NCBI RefSeq assembly: GCF_901709675.1 | Contig: NC_051091.1 | Coordinates: 3,283,967 to 3,347,966, forward strand | DNA length: 64,000 nt | From: Syngnathus acus | Lineage: Eukaryota; Chordata; Actinopteri; Syngnathiformes; Syngnathidae | Direction: 5' to 3' | In this document: positions 1 to 11,500 of the stretch, in pieces | Layout of the letters: the number at the start of each line of letters is the position of its first letter | How positions within the stretch are numbered: the first letter of the stretch is position 1 | Notes under the pieces: generated by a model | The model's input: the letters and a program-made list of their open reading frames with translations, nothing else | What the model was told of the DNA's origin: nothing | Databases searched by the model: none | Made by a program: the position numbers and the translations under genes

Positions 1-794
1 TTTTATGACATTCATCTTGGAACCCTTCATAGAAATCTCTTAAATCTTCCCGCTGTCTCGACATAAGCAAGTGTAGAAAACGTACATTTTGGACGTTGGA
101 AAAATTGATAGGCTGAATACCGCACAGTACATTTTAATTACTCTATTAAATGCAAGATCTGACAAGAGTTGTAAAATTACAACACTAAAGCGCATCATTG
201 ATATTTGTTGGTTGTGTCATCTTAATATTTCCACTGAGATGATACTAAAACTATAAACTATACATCAATACTGTTCACAGTGAGCTGGAAAATATGCAAA
301 CTAGTATGCAATGACCTCATTTGGTTACATTCCATCAACTTCAACAAACATTCCCTTGAGCAAGAAATTTGGATTCATTCAAATTTTTGGCGGAAAAACC
401 AAACCAACTCTTTGACCTCCCGACTGACGCGGATGTATAAAATGCTTCATTGGTGGAATAATACTGTCTTATAACATAAACTATAAAGTACTAGGGGAAT
501 ATTTTGTTTGACATTTTTATACTTGCATTAGTCATTGCTGTCAAACATTGATCTACTTTTGCACAGCATTATTTTTCTATAAGTATGTTAGCTTACAAAG
601 CTAAGGTCAGCAAGTACACAGCTTTAGTACTTTAAGTTTCTAGTCTGTGTCTAGGGGCTTAGTTAGCTAAACACAAGCCTACATGACAACATAATTAACC
701 GGCCGGTAGGAAGTGCTGAGTGACTAAGTTTACACAAACTCTAAATTCCTGCATGGGTGTTCGGGTCCCAGAACGTTGGATTGATCAAATCCTT
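1..794. other. Intergenic / 3' flank of slc41a3
   Basis: AT-rich sequence downstream of the slc41a3 stop codon. On the minus strand part of it must be the transporter's 3' untranslated region. A TTTAAT near 133 reads ATTAAA on the minus strand and could be a variant polyadenylation signal, which is weak evidence. I see no convincing coding exon on either strand. Confidence 0.5.
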
Positions 795-3700
795 TCACAA
801 GTCGGTCTTGTGAATCAGTCTGAAGCTTAGGGCTAGAAAACCCGTTCCCAGCAGGTCACCCAGTGCTGTCAGGTAGGGGATGGAGAAGTTGTCCGGGTCC
901 AAGCCCCTTTGCCACAGCCACCTCACCATCAGGTTGGCTACATGCAGAAGAATCACCACCTGGTCAATGGCAGCAGTGAGATGGAGAAATCATCCTCAAT
1001 TGTTAAAGAGTCCACTGTCAGACGTGAGAGGAAAAAGCATCAGGTCGGTCTCAGCGACACATCTGTCAGGTTTACGGAATTACGGCGTCGGCTTTCAAAC
1101 GCCATCTTCAACTCATCAGAAAGACAGATGGTTAAGACCTTGCCTATTTCTAACATGTTAGTATTTGTCAAAAGGCATTTATTTATCTATCTATCAATCA
1201 GTCACTTGCATTAGAATACGGAATACAGTGTCGACGTTAGCTTATGGTGAAAAAGCAAATGAGTTAAATGAGCAGATTCAACCTCACCTGAAGCAGTGCG
1301 GCCGACAGGTAACAAAGGATGAAGGCAGCTGACATGGCCGTGTGACCTGCCTGCAGAAGATGGATCATATACAGGAAAAGGAGATGACCCGGGACTACGA
1401 GCATGGCCAACACTCTGGCTGATTTGGAATTCATGTCTGAGCAGATGCAGAAGGAAAACTAAGTACGCGTATTCAATGAGTGTTTTTTTTTTCCTTGTGT
1501 TCGGGACCTGAGGAAAAGAAAGTAGCGTAGGGTCCAGGGCAGCCCGTGCTGATTTTGAATGGCAGAGCTCCAGGAACACTCCAATAGTGAAGGAAGGTAG
1601 ACATCCTACTGGCCTGGATAGCCACTAGATTTCCTCCAACACCTGCATGGACAAGAAACATGCTGATGCCAGTTTTAGCCATCTCTATTTTATATATATA
1701 TTTTTTTATTTCTTTGTTTCACTTTTTTGTTGTTGTATCTTATGGTATTTGGCATATTTTTCTCGTAGGGGTTACGTCCACTTGTTCTCGTCAGCATGCC
1801 GACCAATGAGCTTCATCAGCCACTTGTGCGCTGTCCAGATGTTCCTTGTTGTCTCGTCAGTTTGGATGTATTTGTTTCCTTGCTTCCTTGCAGTTCTTTT
1901 CAGATCATTGTTTCTGCGTGTAGGGCTTGTAGATTGGCTTGTCGACCTTTTATTTTTTTTATGATCCCAGGGTGACTATTTTCTGTTTTCTGTGTTTGAA
2001 ACTAAACTCAAATTTGCCTTGCTTCACTGAAATTGTCTCCCCAATGCTGCCTACTCATGACAATAGTTGTTTTGTCAACTCAGCCCACAAGTTATACACC
2101 CAAATACTTAAAATACTTCAGAATTTATTTTGCAAATGGACTCAAATTGTACCTGTAATATTTTGACGTTAAAGCAGATGGGTTAAGCGCTAACCGCATG
2201 AACATGTATTTGCGCATCTTGGAACTAAAATGCACGAGTAGGACCAAAGAGAAGAAGCATTTTAGTCATCACCGCAGTGAAGCGCTTCGCTGGAATGCAA
2301 AAAGGCTTCCTGAGCAGGAAAGCCAAGACGTGCCGTGTGTGCCGAGACTGCATGGGAGAGATGCAACACAAACACAAGACTGAATACGCAGCTGCTGTTC
2401 ACTTCAGACGTGTCTCTTTCAATGTCATAACTCTGCTGACTCAGCTGAAAACATGTGAATTGTAATATATTTAAGATGTTTTGGATCAAAGTCATGTTCT
2501 TGAGTTCTACCTACCATTGATGACTGGCGTGAACACTGCCATCCCCTCATAATTTGGATTGCTCACTGTCTTATCCAAAATCAGACCACCGACACTGCAA
2601 ATAATCAAACAAATGACTCAATCTTGTCTGAGAGGAGACAATGTAAAAGTGCCAACTCACCTGCTGAGCGACATGGCCAAAAGAACTGGCTGCCAGCCTG
2701 ACCTCAGGACTTTTCTGATTGCTGTGGACCGGCGGGCGATGAGGACCCACACCGGCGCAAGAAGCAGGAAAAAGGCACACACTGCAAGAGGCAGGTGCCA
2801 CGTGTCTGCAAATGTGTACAGCCAATAATCACATTTCATCTATATGTTTTCAACCAACCTAACTTGCATGGGAGGAAAAGTGTGGACATTGCTGCCCTCT
2901 TGTTGCGAAAGAAAATATGAGTCAATTCATTTTCCCTGGAAGGTTTCCTGGGAAAGCTTTCAAAACTAAAATGAAACTCTCACCTTTGTAGCGGAGAAAG
3001 AAGCTGCCGACCCCAGCAAGCAGGGACAAGGTGATGACATCACCCAGGCTGGCCGCGATGGGCGTGGCTATGTTATCTGGGTTGACGCCCACTCTCCTGG
3101 ACACGATGATCACTGCCACCATCACCAGGCCTGCTCGGGTAGCAAGATAATGACCACGTACAGTTGACATTTTCTCTGTGTTGTGTATTTGTCTGACCGA
3201 GAGACAGCGCAGCGATGAAGGCTGTGGTGACACTGCTGGCACACAGGATGGCGGCGTGGACAACATCCGCTCGACCTCTTGTCACGGCCCCGAGACTCAC
3301 TGCTGCCACGGCAGCGAGGAAACCCACAACGGTGGCCTGGACCTTTGTGGTTTATGAGTTGAAAATTCCAAAAGCACACTTAAGTTGACATGATGCGAGC
3401 CTGATGAGGACACTTGGAGACGGACGGATGCTGTCTATCACCTGGATGAGAGCCAAATTGCAGCAAACTGTCCTCCACTGCTGCTGAGGTTCCTCCAGCA
3501 GCCCAGTGTTGGCCTGCACATGGAAGCACCACAAGTGCCATTGTGGACATTTAAAACTTTACATTTGATCCATGCAATGAGAGAGCGCTAGCTAAACAAC
3601 ACGAAAACAAATGAACAAACAAAAAGTAGTATTCCAGTGTGTATATGTGTGGGATGATGTTTCCACTCACGGCTGTTGACAGTCTGGATGCCAATGTCAT

Positions 3701-4695
3701 CTCCAGATTCCCTTTCAGTCCTACCAGGGCTGGAACCAAGATAAAAACATCTGAGATCTCTTGAAACACCGCCCAGTGCTGGAGAACGTGCACAAAAATA
3801 GAAATCCTGTGCAATTCTTTTTCATCATCTTAAAACGATTGGCTTTCAATTCAAAAAAATAAAACGAAAAAACAGGTAACAGTGTCTTTGACAGTCACAA
3901 GGTGATCCTGGAACATCCTCCGTGATCTGTAATGCTATGGAATGGTACTTGAAGCACTCAAGTATGACAGCAGGTCTGTGAAGCCTCTTGTCTCACACAC
4001 ACACACACTCACACACGCACACATTCACGCACACACATTCCTCACACTTCACTTTTGATCAGCCGAGCGGCCGAGGCAGAGCGCTGAAAGCCAGGCCTGT
4101 CACGGGGCCTCAAAAGGGTCCAAGTACGCAAGGACAAGGACATCCAGAAGGCCAGCAGCTTCTTCTCAGTTCTCATGTCTTCCTTCTCCTCATTCTCCAT
4201 CCACACCTCCCTCTCTTGGGGAACCTGAAGCACCTTCTTCAGTTTCATCACGGCAATAATACAATGTCTGTTTCAGTTGACAAATCAGGGTCAAGTGCAA
4301 AGATGAGTGACGTCAGAAGTCCAGATGAAATCACAATGTCCGTGATGATGGAAGAATCCAGGTAGAATCTGAATGCATGTGGTCTGCGGTCTCTCTTCGT
4401 CTTGATTGTTTTCAGAGCAAGCCGCTCTTTTGCTCTGCCCTGGCTCCTTGCATAGCTCCTCCTCCTCCTTGCTCTGCTCTTGGATGTCCTCGGTGGGTGC
4501 CGCATCTCCCAGCAGCAGGTGCTCTACCTGCTCACTGACACGTGCTGTCGCCTGAAAAGCCTCCTGCATGTCCTCTTTGACCAATAAAGTCATGCATGCT
4601 GTCTATAAACTGACTTTTATCAGTATGGTTAGCCAACTACAAATATACACATATGTGCAAGCCTGCAGTGTAGCGATTACCTTCCGCACTTCTCT

Positions 4696-4726
<31 letters not shown>

Positions 4727-5453
4727 TCTGAATGACTCAGCTGAAATTCGACTTTGGGACATTGCTCTGAGCGGTTCTTTGTTCTCAGCTGCTCCCCCTT
4801 CTGACTTGTGTGAATAATGAGGCTGCAGAAGAATAGCACAGTGATTTATTACCTATATTGGAGCACAGAACCTAGCAAATGGATGCATATTGTACAAAAA
4901 TATCATTATAATTAATATGCCTCATATTTGTCTATCTAATCCTATTCATTTGGATTCTACTTCCAACTACAATTGCAGACTCTGTATCAAAGTGTCTATT
5001 TGCCCACGTAGTTGTCCTGTTTGTATGGTCACCGCGACCGCTAAACAGCTTGAAGCTCACAAATCAAATCTTGGCACGTCGGACAGCTCCATGAGCACAT
5101 CGACAGATGTTAACAGCTTGTTGAATCTCGTTAGCTTTCTTGACAGTTATTTCGATGACAAGGAGTTTGATTTAGAATGTTAAAGATGATGTCGGTGAGA
5201 GGGAAAAAAATACGACACATTAATCAATTAAGTGCATACTTTCAACGTCAGCATCAGCTATCAAATATATTGTAGTTCCTTGTGCGCCAAATGGCTGCAA
5301 ACGATATTTATTGTCACTGACCTGCACTTGGTCTAGCAGAACGCCGGCCGTCACCATGCCGAGTCCAGCCAGCATATATGAAGGCATCACCTGCAGGCAG
5401 ATCATCCGGGAAGATTCTTTATGTGCTGCAAAGGGGAACTTTTCCTCCACCAT
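795..5453 (-). CDS. slc41a3: SLC41-family magnesium transporter, probably slc41a3
   Basis: Multi-pass MgtE-like membrane transporter for Mg2+. Ten coding exons, in transcript order: 5322-5453, 3671-3778, 3442-3513, 3198-3342, 2984-3130, 2661-2805, 2515-2594, 1508-1642, 1288-1436, 795-959. Joined they give 425 residues with no frame break. Family hallmarks seen: [49 protein letters not shown] and a final [21 protein letters not shown]. The VAIQ and [14 protein letters not shown] segments resemble SLC41A3 more than SLC41A1/A2. The chosen ATG at 5453 leaves only about 14 residues before the first membrane helix; mammalian SLC41A3 is about 507 aa, so an upstream N-terminal exon was probably missed. 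The donor of the 1508-1642 exon is a weak GTCCCG. The paralogue (a1/a2/a3) is less certain than the family. The large first intron (3779-5321) also holds acidic minus-strand open frames, discussed in findings. Confidence 0.85.
3993..4036. repeat. (AC)n microsatellite, imperfect
   Basis: Interrupted CA/CACG dinucleotide run inside the first intron of the slc41a3-like gene. Confidence 0.85.
4697..4726. repeat. (AC)n microsatellite
   Basis: About 15 uninterrupted AC units within the first intron of the slc41a3-like gene. Confidence 0.9.
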
Positions 5454-6175
5454 TGTAGCAACATGAGCTGGTGTTCCAACTTTTAATATGCAAACTATAA
5501 GTGAAATGCACTTTACTGCTTATAGATGAGTTCCCTGCTTAGGATGTAGTGGGACAAATTCCTCCTATCATGGGCAGTTGTGGGTGTAGTCCACTTTTTG
5601 CCCAAAGTCCACTTGGATAGATTCCAGCTCTCCATAAACCTGAAGAGGAGACGTAGAATAGAAAACACAAATAGCTTTGTATGAACACGTGCAGTATGTC
5701 AGCTCAGATTTTGAGGAAACGAGCTTTTATCAAAGTGTAGAGACAATCATGACAGTTTCCATCAGCACAAATCAAATCGAATGAAGGGATCTCCTTAAGC
5801 GAAATGACATGACATCATTGCAGGTATTATTAGAGGAGGAAAGGACAGCCCACCACTATCTGCTATAAATATTCTCTCCGTACCTCCCAGCCCCAGCAAA
5901 GGTTTCAAATTGTATTTGAAGGGCTACGTTGAAAGTAGCAATATATATTGCCCTTGTTTCTGCCGAGTCTGTTGTTGAAGAACAGAAGTTGTTTCTTTTC
6001 GATCGAGCTTAACAAGCTAATTGCTCACTGAACTGCAACCAGCAACCAAACAACTGGAAAGGTGTGTGCATTCTTTCATACACTCGTTGCCATTCAAATG
6101 TTGCTTTCATTTGCAATATGAGGAACTCAAAGTGAGCATTTGTTGTCTTGCCTCAAGTCAATTGATGTGGCAAAC
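5454..6175. promoter_or_regulatory. Head-to-head intergenic region between slc41a3 and ppp1r3d
   Basis: 722 bases separate the two divergent start codons, so 5' untranslated sequence and promoters of both genes should lie here. I see no clear TATA box or CpG island. A missing first exon of the transporter may also lie in it: around 5520-5640 the minus strand carries a short open frame with acceptor-like sequence, but no reading phase can be confirmed. Confidence 0.4.
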
Positions 6176-7075
6176 ATGGACAAGATGTGGGAGAAGCAAA
6201 GACGCTACTCTGCTCCGACGAGCGGCCCAAGTTGGACGAGCATCCCCCGAGCCGCCACCACCGCCGTCCGTCTTGGATGCCTTCATGAGCCCAAACCTCA
6301 AGCTCCCAAGGCGCCGGTTCTGATCCGCCCTCCCGGCCCCCGACCTCCATCTCTCAAACAGGACTCAAAAGTCAGTTTGACTGGCGATCCTCCGACCAAG
6401 ACAATCATGAGGAGACGAGCTCGGTCTCTTTGTTCGCCCGCAGAAAGGAGGATGGAGCTCAGGAGCCAGCAGGTTCGCTTTGTGGACGCCCTGGGCCTCG
6501 ATTTGGAGGAAGTGAAAGTGTTCCAAGAGAAAGAACGACCCCTGATACCCCAGCATGTCATGTTCAGACTACTGATGAGCTCTGAGAGGGCCTTCGGGAA
6601 ATGTTTGGAGTTGTCGCTGCCTCACTTTAAACCCTGCTTCCCCGAGAACATGGGAGCTCAAGACGACTTCCTGAAGCGTGTGCGTGCACAGGTCGTGTGT
6701 CTGGAGCAAGTTACGTGCTTAGAGCTGGGTATAGCAGGCACTGTCCAAGTACTTAATTTAGACTATGAGAAAAAGGTCACAGTTCACTACTCTTTTACCA
6801 ACTGGAGAACATCCACGGAAACAACGGCCTCGTGGGCTTCAAGCGGGCCAGACGGGGAACACGACGCTCCGGGGACGGACGTCTTCAGATTCCGGCTGCC
6901 GGTGCCGCCTTTCATTTTGCTGCCAGGAGCTTTATTGGAATTTGCTATCTGCTATCACGTCAAAGGCTCAAATTATTGGGACAACAACAATGGGAGCAAT
7001 TACAAACTGACGTGTCACAGCTATAAGGTGACTGTTCCAAAAGAATGCGAGGACAGCATGCTGCATTTTACCTAA
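6176..7075 (+). CDS. ppp1r3d: Protein phosphatase 1 regulatory (glycogen-targeting) subunit 3D
   Basis: Targets the PP1 catalytic subunit to glycogen particles, so that glycogen synthase is activated and phosphorylase inactivated. Single-exon gene, 299 residues, the same length as human PPP1R3D. Seen: the motif RRRARSLCSPAERR at about 79-92, typical of this subgroup; the PP1-docking RVxF-type motif QVRF at 99-102, followed by VDALGLDLEEVKVF; a CBM21 carbohydrate-binding domain at about 165-285 with VCLEQVTC and the glycogen-contact signature YWDNNNGSNY at 267-276; and the C-terminus CEDSMLHF, matching the CEESWIHF-like end of PPP1R3D. I chose the ATG at 6176; an in-frame TTG lies 12 codons upstream but is an unlikely start. 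An AATAAA follows the stop by about 125 bases. It converges with phactr3, which encodes another PP1 regulator. Teleosts may carry two copies, so an a/b suffix is left open. Confidence 0.95.
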   Translation: MDKMWEKQRRYSAPTSGPSWTSIPRAATTAVRLGCLHEPKPQAPKAPVLIRPPGPRPPSLKQDSKVSLTGDPPTKTIMRRRARSLCSPAERRMELRSQQVRFVDALGLDLEEVKVFQEKERPLIPQHVMFRLLMSSERAFGKCLELSLPHFKPCFPENMGAQDDFLKRVRAQVVCLEQVTCLELGIAGTVQVLNLDYEKKVTVHYSFTNWRTSTETTASWASSGPDGEHDAPGTDVFRFRLPVPPFILLPGALLEFAICYHVKGSNYWDNNNGSNYKLTCHSYKVTVPKECEDSMLHFT

Positions 7076-7201
7076 GTGACCACACGAGGACGCTATTGCG
7101 CATGTAAGCGACTGTTGCTACGGTTTCGCAATGTAGTGATCCAAGTTACTCAACTCTTCTAAGCTGCATTTTGACGAAAACATTTCCATTGGAGGCTGCT
7201 G

Positions 7202-7207
7202 AATAAA
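7202..7207 (+). terminator. Polyadenylation signal AATAAA of ppp1r3d
   Basis: Canonical AATAAA about 125 bases after the ppp1r3d stop codon, followed by a T-rich tract from about 7245. Confidence 0.75.
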
Positions 7208-8518
7208 TTATTATTATTTCGTTATTTTACTTGACTGTAGTGACTGTTTTTTTTTTTTTTTTTTTTAAATTGATTGTAAATCTAACGTCCTTACACAATG
7301 AGCACCTTATTTGTTTGACCAAAACGGCTTCTACCGTAATTCTTTCTTCTGGACCTTGTTTGGTGTCAGAGGTGTGATCACATGGGACTGGGGCCAGCAA
7401 AGTGCCTGGCATGATGCAGCCTTTGGCTCCCAGGTGGTATTTTCCGATCTGAATTTGTAACCTGATTTAAACCTGGCATATCGTTCATGTGGTGCTAACA
7501 ATAAATCGGTGGTATGATATACTGAAGTATAAATGCAGAAATTATATAACACAAATATTATTGCTACGTTATGCATGTGCATGGACAAGCCTCCTAAGCA
7601 CACTGGAAGAAATATAGAAAATGCAAAGAAATATTCTGTCATATGGTATTTCATCTCTTCATTGCTAAATTGGATCATTACAACAATGTGAATGAATAAT
7701 AAAAGTTCAACCCGAGCCGCCATCTGTACTCATTCTATTGCCAAGAGAATGCTGTGATTCACACAAGACGTTTGTTGATGTCAAATATGAAGCAAAAAAA
7801 AAAACTGCTCAGCCAATTGAAAGTACCCAACCATGATGTTACCATACATGGTTTCTCAGCATGTGATGTGATTACTGTTTTAGTTTTGAACTCTGAAATT
7901 AGTTCATAATTCAGAGCTGCTCTTTTAAGACATTTTCAACTCACACTTAGTGCAATGGCGCATTTGAATCCCATGAGTGGAGAGATGAACACACTTTTTT
8001 TACAAATTGAAAACCTGTATTGTGCAGACAATAAATAGTGCTTACAAAGGGAGGTTGTCTTGTACACAGACAAGGTTTTTGATTAAGAACATTGACGCTG
8101 TCGATATGAAACTCATCATCAACTGAACCAGTGAGAGTCACACGCAGGACTGGGAGGTGAAGTCTCAAACAACAGTGGAATCGGGCCACTGGGCCACATG
8201 CACCTTCCTCCATGGCATTGCAAAGAAGGATTTTAAAAGAGTCGCTTTACAAAAACAAAAACAAAAAAAAGTCTCTGAGAGCGTGGATCTTCTTTTTCCC
8301 CTGACAAGGTCACATGAATGTCCGTGAGATGCTCCTGTGAGTAGACTGTGTGTGGTGTGGTCTACTCGCGGCTCCGTTTCTAGAGACATAGCCTCTAAGG
8401 TTTGCTGGACCCAAATATCAGGACACCCACTCACTGTGGGCCGGTACGCTGGAAGACTCTGTGCAAGGTCTTCACTGACTCAACCAAATATCAGCAAGTC
8501 TTCACAGAAGAAACCTTG
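7208..8518. other. Convergent intergenic region ppp1r3d / phactr3
   Basis: Lies between the 3' ends of two convergent genes, and should include the phactr3 3' untranslated region on the minus strand. AT-rich. The open frames here have no homology I recognise and no supporting splice structure. Confidence 0.5.
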
Positions 8519-11500
8519 CTAAGGCCGGTGGAACCTGCAGATGGGACAAAGAAGAAAAAAAGAGCATGAGTAGGGGTTGATATATTCTCCTCGCAGGCTT
8601 TCATCAATCAGGAGCTCTATTATTAGCTCGGAGGACTCGTGAAGCAGCCACTGGCTTTGCTCAAGACAGGGGACTTGCGTAAGCACAAGCCCAAATAACC
8701 CAGCACCAGAGATTCTGTCCTGAACAAGCAAAATGTGAGCTAAAGATGTGACCTCTTCATAGCAGCGGAGAGGGAGAGCGAAAAACACACACACAACTTT
8801 TACAGCTCAACTGAATGTAGCACAAAGGCACACACTGGCTGATATGAAGAAGCACCTTGAAGATAAAGATAAAGCGCAAGGGCACTGACACACAAACCTT
8901 GTCAGGTGTTTGCTGGAAGTATGAACCTCCATCTCCGTACTTTTGAACTCGTTCAGTTCTTTACGGATGGCCGCCTGCACAACAAAAACAACATTCATGC
9001 ATGCTTGCCTTAATTAACACATGATGCAATCGCAACAATAAGGCAAAATCAACTCAAGTTATGTCCTAAAAAATGAACTAAACTCATGAATGGATCGTTT
9101 TTTAGAAACCTTTTTTATTAAAAATTTGCAAATAAAATAAATAAAATATTTTTTATTCATAAGGGTACTCCTCTCGTAAGGTGCTTTTCAAATTCTAACC
9201 AAATATATTGGTCATTTTATTTCATTAAAATGTGCTTTCAGTATAATATTGTTTGCATTTTTTGAAAGCATTTCCTTTTTTCAACATGTACAAATTATAG
9301 TTGCTATGATGGACATGATCTACTTATACTGTAGTAGGCCTTCAACATGAAAGGAAATTCATCTTAGGAAATATGCCTGAGGGTTTTCCAGCTACCTTGT
9401 CGGCAGCTGACAGTCGGGTCCAGGGCTTGTCTGCCCGTCTGTCGTAGTCCTGAGCTTTGGCCACTTCCACGTAGTCACTGAAACGAATGAGAATCTTTCT
9501 GTCTCGCAGTTCATCCACTGTCGGTCGTTGATTGAGCTGTACAAGAAAAAAGAAGATCCAGTCAAAGTGGTTACGGATGGCCTGGACCGTGCTAACCAAA
9601 CTACAGCTGCACACCTTTCTGTTCAGCCGTTGCTTTATTTCTCGCCTCTCCTCTTGTTCACTCTGGTCATTTCTTTCTGTTGATAAGACAGACAAAGTGA
9701 AATAAGGACAACAGATCGGACTCAAGTCTGGGAACTTCAGCTTCAGCTCCTGGTTGTAATTATGCAATTGCTCAAATAGACGACAACTGGAGTGAAACAA
9801 TTTGAACATGCATGGGAGCAAAAGAAGCCATTTAGTTTCACAACCTTTTCTCTCTTGTTGCCAAATAACAACTCAAATTTTTACATTACAATGTGTTGGA
9901 GATGTCATTGAGGCACGTGCCATTAGGTTCAGTGCAGTAATCTGGTGGTAGAAGGACAAAAAAGCTTGGATGGCACGAGCAGCTGCTCACAGTACATCCC
10001 CAGAAGTCATTCCAAATAGTATAATTGTGATTCTTATGGGACAGAGTCATTTTGAAAAAAAAAAGTCCAAAATGAGTGCAGAAAGAATGCTCAACCTCAA
10101 CAGGTTAGGTAGGATGTGAAGTTTTCATTCCAACATGACCAAATAGACTTTGAATGCATTTTTTAAACTTACGCTTCAAAATGTTCCGACTCTCCAGCTC
10201 CTCCACCGCGGGCCGCTGGCTCAGTCTCCTGCGCAAAAACACCAGAATCACGTTCTGGACCATTTTGGTGCTTTGGCTCTCAGTTCCACCAGCACTTGGG
10301 ATGCGCGTGTCTCCTGTGCGCACAGCTCCAAAAGGCGCACATCCACCTCACTTGGCTCTTGAGGTGTTTAAAAATCCACATCGGAACAAACTCTGAAAAC
10401 GCCTTTCGGGTTGCGCGTCCAATTCACACCCGAAAAAAACACTTTGATGCCCTTCTAAAAAAAAGAATAAAGTTTCAACCAGCATCCCATAAAGTTGAGC
10501 AAAGTGGAAGTTGTTTTCCAGAGGATGCTTACGCGTTGAGAGCGGAGTGTGAGAGCGCAGCACACACCGCCCGCCTTTGTAGCACACTGCGAAGGGGTGG
10601 GACACGCGCGCGCGCGCGCATGCACATGCTCTCTTTTGGGCATGTGTCGCAGTACATTATAGAACTAATCAATAAATACCAAAGGCACCATAAGGGGACG
10701 GGGCGGGGGTGGACTCTCGTTTTCCAGTATAGACATTTTCTTCATGTGCCGAGCAAGCGATTTAAAAATCGCGTTCCAACTAGCTGCGCGTCAGTATGTC
10801 AGAGATCATGTCAAGAAAACAAAGTGATAGACATTGTTAACGTGACCTTTCAACAAACCCCAATCTATCGCGAATCACGTGTCAGCATTCCACATCACCT
10901 GAACTTTGCACACAACGCACGAGATTAAACTATTGTTGCATTGAAAACAAATCACCATGTAAATATGTGTAATAATAATAATAATAAATACAATAAGTTG
11001 AGTTTTTGGGGCCGTAACATGGTATTTCTAACATTTAAGGGCAATTTAAAGTTTTGGATTTTCAGCATATTTTTCGATAGTGGGAGGACATGCAAACTTC
11101 ATGTAGATAGGCCAAAGCCGGGTTTGGACCTCGGAACTGTTTATGGAATGCTAGCCACTACCTTAGCATGCTTCCGCACATCTTTATTAAAGTGGGTGGA
11201 AATGATGTGTGATATATAACAAAACATGTCCCATCATTCTCTTGGTACTTGATGTCCTGAGGGTGTCATGTGCCCAAGACAAGCAAGACTGCATGTGCTC
11301 GTAACTTTGCATGTGCGTCTTAAGTGAAGTAAAATCTTTGAAGACGTACACGTTTCTCTCAATTTCACGTGCTTATTTCACCCCGGGGTATCATCAGAAG
11401 GGTTGGACGGTGGGCAAGATGACGATTGTGAGGCCCAATGACGAAAACGAGGCGCTGGATTGTATTTCCAATAAGCGTAATTGACATGGAGAAGTGATAT

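Noticed and set aside
10296-10928. 210-codon plus-strand open frame
   Set aside because: Starts at TTG, runs antisense over the CpG-rich phactr3 region, and has no motif.
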